NCBI GenBank assembly: GCA_964020055.1
Contig: OZ026533.1
Coordinates: forward strand, 248,001-312,000
DNA length: 64,000 nucleotides
Reading direction: 5' to 3'
From: G964020055 sp964020055
Lineage (GTDB): Bacteria > Pseudomonadota > Alphaproteobacteria > WRAU01 > Hepatincolaceae
This document shows positions 36,306 to 45,907 of the stretch, piece by piece (the first letter of the stretch is position 1; each line of letters begins with the position of its first letter). Both the position numbers and the translations under genes were made by a program. The notes under the pieces are model-generated. The model was given only the letters and a program-made list of their open reading frames with translations. It did no database searches and had not been told where the DNA came from.

Positions 36306-37691
36306 ATGGTTTTGAAAATACCTAGTGCTTATACTTTAGTTTTTATATTAATTATTATATTTAGTATATTAACTTGGGTATTACCTGCAGGTAAGTATGA
36401 TAGAGTTTATAATTCTAAATTAAATAAAGAAGTTGTAGTTGCAAATACCTACCACCATGTTGAAAGCGTACATCAGGGGGTAGAGAGCATTGCTACATCT
36501 TTTTTTAAAGGAATTGTAAGTGCTATAGAAATTATAGCATATTTACTAATTGTGGGTGGGTCCTATGGAGTGATTTTAAAAACTAAAGCAATTCACACCG
36601 CCTTATCTATTCTCATCAAAAAACTTAAAAACAGAGCAATAATATTAATACCATTTTTAATGCTTCTTTTTTCTGCGTTAGGAAGTATTATTGGTTTTTT
36701 TGAAGAAGGTTTAGCTTTTTATGGAATAATTATACCTTTTGTTTTAGCAATGGGTTTTGACGCCCTTGTAGCATTATCTATTATATTTTTAGGCGCAGCA
36801 ACAGGTAGCTTAGCTTCAGTTTTAAATCCATTTTCAATAGGTATAGGTGCTACATTAACTAATATTTCTATTAATGATGGAATGATATATAGATTAGTTG
36901 GCTGGATTATATGCACTTTTATATCTATTGTTTATGTATTTTATTATGCAAAAAAAATTAAAAAAGATCCTACTAAATCATATTTATATAAAATTCATAA
37001 CTCTTCAACTTTCACAAGCTTACTAAAAGATAACAAAGATACACTGTCTCTTTTGAAATTTACTTTAGACAAAAAAATTATTGTTTTTTTATTTTTAGCA
37101 ATGATAATAACTTTAACATATGGAATAATAGCGTTACATTGGGACTTTGCTCAAATGTCTATGTTATTTTTTTTACTTGCTATAATTTCTGCATTAATCA
37201 CTAAAGAAAAAGAACAAAATTTTTGGAAATCTTTTTTAAAAGGAGCAGAAGAATTATTAGAAGCTGCTATATTGATTGCTTTAGTAAGAGGTATAATTAT
37301 AATAGCAAATGATGGTAATATCATAGACACTATACTTTATTACGCTAATTCTTTTTTTGATGGTTCTTCTAAAATATCTTTTGTGATTATAAATCAAATA
37401 ATTCAAACTTTAATTGGAACTTTAATTACTTCAAACTCTGGACAGACTGTTTTAGCAGTTCCTATTTCTGCTTCTTTAGCAGAAATGTTACATGTTCCTT
37501 TATCTACAATTATAACATCTATTCAATATGGTAATGGTTTAGCTAATATTTTTTCTCCAGCATCTGCTGCATTATTAGCATCTTTAGCAATCACAAAAGT
37601 TCCTTATATGAAATGGATAAGGTTTGTATTACCTGTTTTGATTATTCAAATTTTTGTAATATTGTTAATTAATATACTAACAGTGATTTAA
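36306..37691 (+). CDS. YfcC-family transporter (second copy)
   Basis: The start at the ATG at 36306 is chosen because AAGGTT lies before it and the protein then begins MVLKIPSAYTL like its paralogues; the longer frame from 36285 begins before that site. The 461-residue product is clearly a paralogue of the genes at 33728 and 37824. It has diverged at the second re-entrant motif (TSNSGQTVLAVPISASLAEM, where the others have SSSGH) and in the EGAxDLLAPAILVGL segment (here GAEELLEAAILIALVRG). These changes in the likely substrate path suggest a different substrate. Confidence 0.87.
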   Translation: MVLKIPSAYTLVFILIIIFSILTWVLPAGKYDRVYNSKLNKEVVVANTYHHVESVHQGVESIATSFFKGIVSAIEIIAYLLIVGGSYGVILKTKAIHTALSILIKKLKNRAIILIPFLMLLFSALGSIIGFFEEGLAFYGIIIPFVLAMGFDALVALSIIFLGAATGSLASVLNPFSIGIGATLTNISINDGMIYRLVGWIICTFISIVYVFYYAKKIKKDPTKSYLYKIHNSSTFTSLLKDNKDTLSLLKFTLDKKIIVFLFLAMIITLTYGIIALHWDFAQMSMLFFLLAIISALITKEKEQNFWKSFLKGAEELLEAAILIALVRGIIIIANDGNIIDTILYYANSFFDGSSKISFVIINQIIQTLIGTLITSNSGQTVLAVPISASLAEMLHVPLSTIITSIQYGNGLANIFSPASAALLASLAITKVPYMKWIRFVLPVLIIQIFVILLINILTVI

Positions 37692-37823
37692 TTGTTAATT
37701 GTATAATAAACATAGAGTGTTTAGATTTACTTTAAAAGTTTATTTTCTAGTATTTAGGTATATTAATAATAATATGAATATGCTATTATCTGAAAGTTGT
37801 TAAATATACACTTGGAGTTTGAT

Positions 37824-39209
37824 ATGAGGTTTAAAGTACCTACTGCTTATACACTAATTTTTATTTTAATTATTCTGTTTAGTATTCTAACTTGGATACT
37901 ACCTGCTGGGAAATATGATAGGATATTTGATGCATCTTCTAATAAAGAAGTTATAGTGAATGGTACTTATAAGCAAGTAGAAAAGTCGCCTCAGGGGTTA
38001 GAAAGTGTTGCTACTTCCTTTTTTAAAGGATTAGTAAGTGCAGCAGAAATTATTGCATATTTAGTAATAGTTGGTGGTTCTTATGGGGTTATATTTAAAA
38101 CTCAGGCAATACATACAGCTTTAACTATACTAATTAGAAAGTTGGATAAAAAGGCTATTATATTAATTCCTCTTTTAATGTTTCTTTTTGCTGCACTTGG
38201 AACTGTAACCAGCTTTTTTGAAGAGGGATTAGCTTTTTATGGAATAGTTTTACCTGTTGTTTTAGCGATGGGTTATGACTCTATAGTAGCTTTATCTATA
38301 ATATTTTTAGGATCGGGAACAGGGGTTTTAGCATCTGTGCTAAATCCTTTTTCAATTGGTATAGGTTCTTCTTTAGCACATGTTAGTATTAATGAAGGTA
38401 TGTCATATAGACTTATAGGTTGGATATTATGTACTTCTTTATCAATTATATATGTAATTTATTATGCTATCAAAATTAAAAAAGATCCTACAAAATCATA
38501 TTTATATAATATTCATAATTCCTCTACTTTTCAAAATCTATCTTCTAAACAAAATAGCAACGCAGAAACTTTAAAACTTACATTAGATAAAAAAATTATA
38601 GTAATTTTATTTTTAGCAATGAGTTCTATTTTAGCATATGGAATTGTGGCCTTAGATTGGAGTTTTGCCGAAATGTCTATGGTGTTTTTTTCTTTAGCTA
38701 TAATATCTGCAATAGTTACTAAAGAAAAAGAGGGAAAATTTTGGGACTCTTTTTTGGAGGGAGCACAAGACTTATTAGCACCTGCAATTCTAGTTGGTCT
38801 TGCAAGAGCAATAATAGTAATAGCACATGATGGGCACATAATCGATACTATACTTTTTTATGCTAATTCATTTTTTGATGGGTCTTCAAAAATATCATTT
38901 GTAGTTATAAATCAATTAGTACAGACTTTAATAGGGACATTAGTAACTTCAAGTTCAGGCCACGCCGCTTTGACAATACCTATTTCTGCTCCTTTAGCTG
39001 AAATGTTGCATGTTCCACTTTCTACTGTTGTTACATCTTTACAATATGGAAGTGGGTTAGCAAATTTCTATTCACCAGCATCAGCTGTTTTATTAGCTTC
39101 TTTGACTATAACTAAAGTTCCATATTCTAAATGGATCAAATTTTTACTTCCAATATTTATAATACAAACTATAGTAACATTCACAATTGTTATATTTACT
39201 GTTGTTTAA
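37824..39209 (+). CDS. YfcC-family transporter (third copy)
   Basis: I start at the ATG at 37824, with GGAG about 7 bases before it, giving MRFKVPTAYTLIFILIILFS as in the first copy. The 461-residue protein keeps GSGTGVLASVLNPFSIGIGS and TSSSGHAALTIPISAPLAEM. It is closest to the first copy in the second re-entrant motif and to the second copy around FFEEGLAFYGI. Three successive copies imply tandem duplication with specialisation. The likely role is uptake or exchange of amino acids or carboxylates from a host-rich environment. Confidence 0.88.
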   Translation: MRFKVPTAYTLIFILIILFSILTWILPAGKYDRIFDASSNKEVIVNGTYKQVEKSPQGLESVATSFFKGLVSAAEIIAYLVIVGGSYGVIFKTQAIHTALTILIRKLDKKAIILIPLLMFLFAALGTVTSFFEEGLAFYGIVLPVVLAMGYDSIVALSIIFLGSGTGVLASVLNPFSIGIGSSLAHVSINEGMSYRLIGWILCTSLSIIYVIYYAIKIKKDPTKSYLYNIHNSSTFQNLSSKQNSNAETLKLTLDKKIIVILFLAMSSILAYGIVALDWSFAEMSMVFFSLAIISAIVTKEKEGKFWDSFLEGAQDLLAPAILVGLARAIIVIAHDGHIIDTILFYANSFFDGSSKISFVVINQLVQTLIGTLVTSSSGHAALTIPISAPLAEMLHVPLSTVVTSLQYGSGLANFYSPASAVLLASLTITKVPYSKWIKFLLPIFIIQTIVTFTIVIFTVV

Positions 39210-39251
39210 TGAATATGTATTTAATTTGAATAAAATATTAATCTAATTAGT

Positions 39252-39283
39252 GTATAAAAATCTTGCTTTTTTTTATACTTTTT
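39252..39283 (+). terminator. Terminator after the third YfcC gene
   Basis: GTATAAAAA and TTTTTATAC pair over 9 bases with a T-rich tail, about 45 bases after the transporter stop and before the complex I subunit gene. The stem is AT-rich and therefore weak. Confidence 0.5.
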
Positions 39284-39324
39284 GTTAAAATGTATTAGAT
39301 AATTAGATGGATTAAGGTTGTTTT

Positions 39325-39633
39325 ATGAAAAAAGCTGTAATATATTCAACTTCTAGAAATGTTATGCAGTCTAATATGTTTAGCAAAGATGTTTACATAT
39401 TACGTTTAGTGCCAGCCAATAATTTTTCTATTTCTGATGCATTGATGGGTTGGTGTTCTTCTTTGGATACTGAAAACCAGATAGCTATTGCATTTGATAC
39501 CTTGAAAGAGGCTTGTGATTTTGCATCTAAAGAATGTTATGATTATTTAGTTATTCCAAAGAACGAAATAGTTAAGGATAAAAAGAGTTATTCATTTAAC
39601 ATTATGAAAAATAGAAATTTATATTATTATTAA
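39325..39633 (+). CDS. NDUFS4-type accessory subunit of respiratory complex I
   Basis: This 102-residue protein matches the ETC complex I subunit family (mitochondrial NDUFS4, 18 kDa). AVIYSTSRNVMQSNMFSKD is the 'aRIY.p....mqSg' start, and LMGWCSSLDTENQIAIAFDT is the 'lmGWtss.D...qv.l.F' core, followed by EACDFASKECYDYLVIP. It sits at the edge of the matrix arm of NADH dehydrogenase. This subunit is found in Alphaproteobacteria and mitochondria, so it is a useful marker for placing the organism. AAGGTTGTTTT precedes the ATG. The residues after about 80 are divergent. Confidence 0.87.
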   Translation: MKKAVIYSTSRNVMQSNMFSKDVYILRLVPANNFSISDALMGWCSSLDTENQIAIAFDTLKEACDFASKECYDYLVIPKNEIVKDKKSYSFNIMKNRNLYYY

Positions 39634-39644
39634 TTATCTTTTAT

Positions 39645-39721
<77 letters not shown>

Positions 39722-39946
39722 ATATCACAAAGACTTCTTACTATATATTACATGTATAACTTAAAATACAGAATTTAACTACATATTTATTTGTATTTTA
39801 TAACATGTTATGTAGTCCTTTAATGTATTTAAAATAATTTATATTGTATTAATTATTTTTCTAGCTTTATTAACTACTATTACAAACATATGATATTATA
39901 TTATATAAGATCTACATCAATTACGATTATAAGTTATAGAGAAAAA

Positions 39947-40312
39947 ATGAAATTATTTATGTGCATAATCACAAGTTTATTATTAACTTCTACTGCTTTT
40001 GCTTCACTTTTTGGTGACGAAATAAATTGTAAAGTCAAAGATAGACCTGGTGCAAGCGCTAGAATAATTTTAGTAAGTAAACTTTTAGATGAGAGTGTAC
40101 TTGAGGGAATTATTATACGACTTACCAATCCATACACTGTTATTAAACTTGATACAACAAAAAAACCAGATATTTTTAGAGTGATCAAGCAATACTATTA
40201 TGTAATTTTTGATATAAAAGCTAAAACCATATATAAAAAAGATATAGTTACTAAAAAAGTTTTACAAGCTATATATTTAGTTAATTGTTCTTCTGAAGAT
40301 GATTTATATTAA
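39947..40312 (+). CDS. Secreted protein of unknown function
   Basis: From the ATG at 39947 the 121-residue protein begins with a clear Sec signal peptide (MKLFMCIITSLLLTSTAFA, cut before SLFGDE). The mature part has two Cys residues (INCKV and VNCSS) that could pair and an alternating beta-strand pattern. The earlier in-frame ATG at 39890 would put a Tyr/Ile-rich stretch in front of the signal, so I reject it. No family is recognised. It lies alone between tRNA-Arg and the Opp operon. Confidence 0.65.
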   Translation: MKLFMCIITSLLLTSTAFASLFGDEINCKVKDRPGASARIILVSKLLDESVLEGIIIRLTNPYTVIKLDTTKKPDIFRVIKQYYYVIFDIKAKTIYKKDIVTKKVLQAIYLVNCSSEDDLY

Positions 40313-40549
40313 TATATAATTTCTTAAAATAACTTTTATAAAAAATATAATTTTTGAAACCAAATAATGTTGTTTATATATGTTATATAGTTAGATAAGT
40401 ATTTACCTCTATAAAACTATATTTAGCAATTATAATAAAATATTATAATATTTTATCTTCAATAGATTGCAAATTTAAGACTTTCAAGTTATATTAACCA
40501 TTAATAAAATATGTAATATATACAATAAAAAGTAACTATGAGGCAAATA

Positions 40550-42145
40550 ATGGGTAAAAGATTTATTTTTGTATTACTTTTAGTTATAATAGCGATTTTC
40601 GTTGTTTATAACAGAGAAAGCAATGATACAAGTAATACATTAAGAATAGCAACGTACGCTGAACCAGGTACATTAGATCCTCACTATGCAACAGGTACTT
40701 GGGAAGCAGCTATTATAGATAATATTTTTTCTGGTTTATTTCAAAATGATAGAAAAGGTACTGTATCGCCTGATTTAGCAAAAAAATATACTGTTTCAAA
40801 AGATGGAAAAACATATACTTTTTATTTAAAAGATAGTAGATGGTCTGATGGATCAAAGATTACAGCAGGAGATTTTGTATATTCATACAAAAGAATGCTA
40901 GATCCATTAAGTGCAACAGAATATGCTTCGTTATTATATATAATAAAAGGTGCTGAGGCATATAACACAGGAAAAACTACAGCAGATTCTTTAGGAGTTA
41001 AAGCAATTTCTGATGATATATTGCAAATACAATTAGAATATCCAGCAAGTTTTTTTCCGGAAATGTTAGCTCATCACGCTTTTTATCCTATACCAAAACA
41101 TGTTGTAGAAAAATTTGGTAAAGCATGGGTAAAAGAAGATAATATAGTTTCAAGTGGAGCATATAAATTAAAAATATGGAAATCACAAAGTTATATAAAG
41201 GCTACAAAAAATGATTATTATTATGATGCTTCTAAAGTAAGAATTGCAAGTATAGTATTTTATCCACAAGCAGATATGCAAGCTGTTTTTAAAAGATACA
41301 GAGCAGGTGAAATAGATATAGCGAGTATTCCTCTTGAAGAAACTGATTGGGTTAAAGAAAATTTGAAAGAAGAATATAAACATTCTCCAGCGTACGCTGT
41401 CAGTTATTTGACAATAAATTATACATCTAAGAAAAACAAAGCTTTAGGTAATAAAGAAATAAGACAAGCCCTTGCAATGGCTATAGATAGGGATTTTATT
41501 GTAGATGTACTATTGAAAAAGGTACCGTCATCTGCTTATTCTTTTATTCCAGATGCTATGAAGAGTTATAATTCAGTTAAATATGTATGGGCAAAACAAT
41601 CTCAAGAAAAAAGATTAGAACATGCTAAAGCAATAATGAAAAAATATGGTTACACTGAAAAAAATCCTCTTAAATTTGAATTAGCTTACATGACATCTAA
41701 AGAAATGAAGATGATAGCTGTGGGAGTAGCAGATATGTGGAAAAAAATAGGAGTTATTACTTCATTAGTTAATACAGAACCTGTTATACACTATGGTAAT
41801 TTACATAAACAACGTTTTGAAGTTGCTTTTGCTGGCTGGAGTGCAGATTACAAAGAACCATCAACATTTTTTTATGTAGCTGAAAAAGGTAATGCTGTGA
41901 ATTCAGCATTATGGGATAATGTACAGTATAATAAGTTAATAAAAAAAGCAAAAGCAACAATCAATATAACAGAAAGAAATAAATTTTATCAAAAAGCAGA
42001 AGAAATTTTATTAGATGATGCAGTGTTTATACCTATTTATTTTTCTAACTCACAAAATGTAGTCTCAAAAAGAGTTGGAGATTATGTGGATGGTATACCA
42101 AATGCTAACTCTACAAAATATTTATATATAAAACAAGATAAATAA
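40550..42145 (+). CDS. oppA: Oligopeptide ABC transporter substrate-binding protein (first copy)
   Basis: OppA-type (SBP_bac_5) protein of 531 residues that captures peptides in the periplasm. ATYAEPGTLDPHYATGTWEA and IDNIFSGLF are the typical N-terminal pattern; the core has YTFYLKDSRWSDGSKITAGD, and the second lobe NKEIRQALAMAIDRDFIV. I choose the ATG at 40550 because GAGG sits 6 bases before it; an ATG at 40538 overlaps that site. Residues 4-20 form a hydrophobic anchor without a lipobox, so the protein may stay tethered to the inner membrane. Confidence 0.9.
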   Translation: MGKRFIFVLLLVIIAIFVVYNRESNDTSNTLRIATYAEPGTLDPHYATGTWEAAIIDNIFSGLFQNDRKGTVSPDLAKKYTVSKDGKTYTFYLKDSRWSDGSKITAGDFVYSYKRMLDPLSATEYASLLYIIKGAEAYNTGKTTADSLGVKAISDDILQIQLEYPASFFPEMLAHHAFYPIPKHVVEKFGKAWVKEDNIVSSGAYKLKIWKSQSYIKATKNDYYYDASKVRIASIVFYPQADMQAVFKRYRAGEIDIASIPLEETDWVKENLKEEYKHSPAYAVSYLTINYTSKKNKALGNKEIRQALAMAIDRDFIVDVLLKKVPSSAYSFIPDAMKSYNSVKYVWAKQSQEKRLEHAKAIMKKYGYTEKNPLKFELAYMTSKEMKMIAVGVADMWKKIGVITSLVNTEPVIHYGNLHKQRFEVAFAGWSADYKEPSTFFYVAEKGNAVNSALWDNVQYNKLIKKAKATINITERNKFYQKAEEILLDDAVFIPIYFSNSQNVVSKRVGDYVDGIPNANSTKYLYIKQDK

Positions 42146-42223
42146 TATAGTTTTAATGTTGCGTGCTATAATATTCTAGTAAAAAATTACTAGAACATTA
42201 TATTTTTATACACAAGGATTACA

Positions 42224-43822
42224 ATGATTTTGAAATTATGGAATAACAAACTTCTAGTCATAGTGGTTTTATTTTTATTTGGAATTTGTGCATATATATA
42301 CACAAGTAAAAATAATGATATGTCAGAAACAATAAGAATTGCTATATTAGGAGAACCTACTACTTTAGATCCCAACTTTATAGAAGGAGGGACTTGGGAA
42401 AGAATGGTATTGCAAGATGCCTTTACAGGTCTTTTTGAAAACGATGAAAATGGAAATATAATACCTGCTCTGGTTGATAAATATGAAGTATCAAAAGACG
42501 GAACTTTATATACCTTTTATTTAAAAGATACTAAGTGGTCAGATGGTGTAAAATTAACAGCATATGATTTTCAATTTTCTTATAAAAGAATGTTGGATCC
42601 AAATACTCCAGCTATATATGCTTATTATCATTTTCCTATAAAAAATGCCGAACAATATAAATTAGGAAAAGTAGGATTTGATCAAGTAGGAGTAAAAGTA
42701 TTAGATGAAAAAACATTACAAATTAAGCTTGAAAAACCTATGGGGTATTTTATTACCACATTATCTCATCCTGCTACATTTCCTATTCCTCAACACATTG
42801 TAGAAAAATATGGAAAGTCTTGGTCTAACACTGAACATATAGTTTCTAATGGAGCTTACAAAATAAGTTCTTGGAAATTAAAATCGTATATTAAATCTAT
42901 AAAAAATGACCTTTATTTTGATGCTAATAAAGTGCATATCAAAAATATTATTTATTATACTCAAGAAGACAGAAGTAGTCTTTTGAAGAGGTATAGAGCA
43001 GGGGAAATTGATATATTAGATGATTTTCCATCAGACCAATATACATGGTTAAAAGCAAATTACCCTAATGACATAAGAATTTCACCATTTAGTGCTATTT
43101 ACTTTATAGCTATTAATATGGATAACCCTTATTTAAAAAATATAAAGGTAAGAGAAGCTCTTAATTTAGCAATAGATAGAAAAATTATAGTAGAAAAGAT
43201 ACTAAAAACTGGAGAAACACAAGCTTATTCTTTATCTCCATTTATAGGTCCATATAATCCAGCACAATATAATCTTAGAAAGATATCTCAAGATGATAGA
43301 ATAAAGCAAGCAAAAAAATTGATAACCTCATTAGGATTTGATAATAAAAAACCTTTACAGTTAAATCTATCTTATACTAATGATGAAAATGATAAAAAAA
43401 TAATTATCGCTGTTGCTGATATGTGGGCAAAAATTGGTGTAAAGGTTAATTTAGTATCGAAAGAAATAGCAATTCATTATCAAGAGTTACATAATCAAAA
43501 TTTTGAATTAGGTAGAGTAAGATGGCTTGGTCACTATGCAGATCCGGCTACATTTTTGGAAATTTTTCAAGCAAAGGTTGCTAATAATTTTGGAAACTAC
43601 AATAACAGTCAATATGATTATTTATTCAAAAAAGCTTCTGCAACGTTAAATGAAAAAGAAAGAAACTTATCCTATAAACAAGCAGAACAATTATTATTAA
43701 ATGATTATGCTTTTATTCCATTGTTCTTCAATACTAAACGTATTTTATTAAATCCTAGAGTATATGGTTGGGAGCCTAATATATTAAATATACATTTGGT
43801 AAAATATATGTCTTTAAAATAA
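42224..43822 (+). CDS. oppA: Oligopeptide ABC transporter substrate-binding protein (second copy)
   Basis: The 532-residue paralogue of the preceding gene has the same plan: an N-terminal membrane anchor (about residues 10-25), then RIAILGEPTTLDPNFIEGGT, YTFYLKDTKWSDGVKLTAYD and NIKVREALNLAIDRKIIVEK. No lipobox is visible (LFGIC is a poor fit). It is clearly diverged from the first copy, so the two probably bind different peptide sets for one shared permease. A small hairpin (GTGATA...TATCAC near 43860) separates it from oppB. Confidence 0.9.
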   Translation: MILKLWNNKLLVIVVLFLFGICAYIYTSKNNDMSETIRIAILGEPTTLDPNFIEGGTWERMVLQDAFTGLFENDENGNIIPALVDKYEVSKDGTLYTFYLKDTKWSDGVKLTAYDFQFSYKRMLDPNTPAIYAYYHFPIKNAEQYKLGKVGFDQVGVKVLDEKTLQIKLEKPMGYFITTLSHPATFPIPQHIVEKYGKSWSNTEHIVSNGAYKISSWKLKSYIKSIKNDLYFDANKVHIKNIIYYTQEDRSSLLKRYRAGEIDILDDFPSDQYTWLKANYPNDIRISPFSAIYFIAINMDNPYLKNIKVREALNLAIDRKIIVEKILKTGETQAYSLSPFIGPYNPAQYNLRKISQDDRIKQAKKLITSLGFDNKKPLQLNLSYTNDENDKKIIIAVADMWAKIGVKVNLVSKEIAIHYQELHNQNFELGRVRWLGHYADPATFLEIFQAKVANNFGNYNNSQYDYLFKKASATLNEKERNLSYKQAEQLLLNDYAFIPLFFNTKRILLNPRVYGWEPNILNIHLVKYMSLK

Positions 43823-43958
43823 AGATCAGATATTTTTATTTTTATATCTTTACTTTTATGTGATATTTTAGTATCACTATAAAAAGATTATAATAACAAT
43901 TAAATCATAAGTTTGATTTTTACACATTTCTATATTAAATATAAAACAAGGTTTGTTA

Positions 43959-44879
43959 ATGATTAGTTATATCATACGTAGGTTATTGATTTTTATCCCA
44001 ACATTATTAGTGATAATAACTGTTTCATTTTTTATAATGAAGCTTGCTCCAGGTAGTCCCTTTGATGGAGCAAGAGCTATGTCTCCAGAAATTAAAGCTA
44101 ATATTTTGAAAAGTTATGGTTTAGATAAACCACTTTATATTCAGTATTTTACGTATTTAGGTAATATTTTGAAAGGTGATTTTGGTCCTTCTTTGAAAAT
44201 GAAAGATTTTACAGTTACCGAGTTAATTATGTCTAGTGCTCCTAACAGTATTATCTTAGGAAGCTTTGCACTTATAATTGCTTTCATTTTTGGATTTATA
44301 ATAGGTTCAGTTTCTGCTTTAAAACAAAATACTAAAACAGATTACATACTTATGTCTTTTGCTATGTTTGGTTTTATAATTCCAAGTTATGCTCTTGCTC
44401 CAATAGTTACTTTGATTTTTTCTGTTTACTTAGGTTGGTTTCCTGTTGCAGGTTGGTTTGGTCCAAATTATGCAATATTGCCTATTATACTTGTGTCCTT
44501 ACCTTACATCTGTATTATTGCGAGGCTAACCCGTTCAAGTATGCTGGATGTATTGAATACAAATTATATAAAAACAGCTTATGCAAAAGGTTTAGATGAA
44601 AAAACTATTATATTTAAACATGCTTTTAAACCTACATTGTTACCTGTAGTTTCTTTTTTAGGTCCTGCAGCTGCGGGTATATTGACAGGTTCTGTAGTAA
44701 TTGAAAAAGTATTTGATATTCCAGGTTTAGGAAGATATTTTGTTCAGGCTAGTTTTGATAGAGATTATACTCTTTCTATGGGGATTTTAATATTTTATGC
44801 ATTTCTTATCATAACTTTTAACCTTATAGTTGATATAGTATCTGCTTTGTTAGATCCTAAAATAGATATTAATTCTTAA
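43959..44879 (+). CDS. oppB: Oligopeptide ABC transporter permease B
   Basis: This 306-residue inner-membrane permease has six helices. The start at the ATG at 43959 is supported by AAGG about 7 bases before it; a TTG two codons earlier is less likely. KLAPGSPFDGARAMSPEIKA follows helix 1, and the EAA-like coupling loop is seen as LDVLNTNYIKTAYAKGLDEK, where AYAKGL contacts the ATPase. GSVVIEKVFDIPGLGRYFVQ is the typical OppB/DppB end motif. It pairs with oppC. Confidence 0.96.
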   Translation: MISYIIRRLLIFIPTLLVIITVSFFIMKLAPGSPFDGARAMSPEIKANILKSYGLDKPLYIQYFTYLGNILKGDFGPSLKMKDFTVTELIMSSAPNSIILGSFALIIAFIFGFIIGSVSALKQNTKTDYILMSFAMFGFIIPSYALAPIVTLIFSVYLGWFPVAGWFGPNYAILPIILVSLPYICIIARLTRSSMLDVLNTNYIKTAYAKGLDEKTIIFKHAFKPTLLPVVSFLGPAAAGILTGSVVIEKVFDIPGLGRYFVQASFDRDYTLSMGILIFYAFLIITFNLIVDIVSALLDPKIDINS

Positions 44880-44940
44880 TATAAATATATTGATAATTAT
44901 ATTTATAAATACAATATTATAAATTAATCAAAAGGCTCAA

Positions 44941-45849
44941 ATGTTTAGAAAAAAATTAGAACAATGTAATTTAGCTGATATTAATAATAAAAAAACTAAT
45001 AGTAATAATTTCTGGAAAATATTTTTTAAAAGATTTTTCAAGCATAAATTAGCAGTTAGTTCTATAGTTATTTTATTAATTATGATAATTTTGTCAATAT
45101 TGGTTCCATACATTGCTCAATACAAGTATGATTATGTAGATTTAAGAACATCTTTCCCTTCTTCTCCTGATTTTCAATTGGGGCATTATTTTGGTACAGA
45201 TAGTAATGGTCGTGATTTATTAGTAAGATTGTTTATGGGTGTTAAAATTTCTATAACAATCGGATTACTTGGTGCTTTAGTAGCGGTAGTATTAGGAGTT
45301 ATGTATGGTAGTATATCTGGCTATTATGGTGGAAAAATAGACTTGATTATGATGAGAATAGTAGATATTTTATATACAATACCAATAATCTTTATAATTA
45401 TAATTCTTGTTGTTGTTTTTGGGAGAGACATATTTTTTATGTTTATGGTAATAGGAGCTTTTTCTTGGCTAAACATGGCAAGAATTGTTAGAGGGCAAAC
45501 TATTTCTATAAAAAATAGAGATTTTATAGAGGCTGCGAAAGCTTACTCATTATCAAACTCAAAGATAATTATTAGGCATATTATACCTAATTTATTGGGT
45601 ACAGTTGTTATATATTTAACATTAACAATACCAAATATTATCCTTTTAGAAAGTTTTATATCCTTTTTAGGTTTAGGGGTGCAAGAACCTATGACAAGCC
45701 TAGGAGGTTTAATAAATGATGGTTCAGCTGTTATTGAAAATTATATTTGGTTATTTCTTATCCCTTTTATTTTTTTTAGCACTATTTTATTGTGTTTTAA
45801 TTTTATAGGTGATGGAATTAGAGATGCTTTAGATAACAAATCAAAATAA
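44941..45849 (+). CDS. oppC: Oligopeptide ABC transporter permease C
   Basis: The 302-residue permease has a long polar N terminus and six helices. FGTDSNGRDLLVRLFMGVKI is the family motif after helix 1, and the coupling loop reads NRDFIEAAKAYSLSNSKII (the usual A..G is replaced by A..S). LLESFISFLGLGVQEPMTSL is the C-terminal signature of OppC/DppC. It forms the membrane pore with OppB. Confidence 0.95.
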   Translation: MFRKKLEQCNLADINNKKTNSNNFWKIFFKRFFKHKLAVSSIVILLIMIILSILVPYIAQYKYDYVDLRTSFPSSPDFQLGHYFGTDSNGRDLLVRLFMGVKISITIGLLGALVAVVLGVMYGSISGYYGGKIDLIMMRIVDILYTIPIIFIIIILVVVFGRDIFFMFMVIGAFSWLNMARIVRGQTISIKNRDFIEAAKAYSLSNSKIIIRHIIPNLLGTVVIYLTLTIPNIILLESFISFLGLGVQEPMTSLGGLINDGSAVIENYIWLFLIPFIFFSTILLCFNFIGDGIRDALDNKSK

Positions 45850-45907
45850 TTATTCAATCTGATTATATGTTATGTACAAACTGATCGTATAAAGAAAAAG
45901 GTATAAA

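Noticed and set aside
39722..39946. Possible small RNA or terminator after tRNA-Arg (ACTACATA...TATGTAGT)
   Set aside because: The stem is only 8 AT-rich pairs with a long loop and lacks a clear T-tract.
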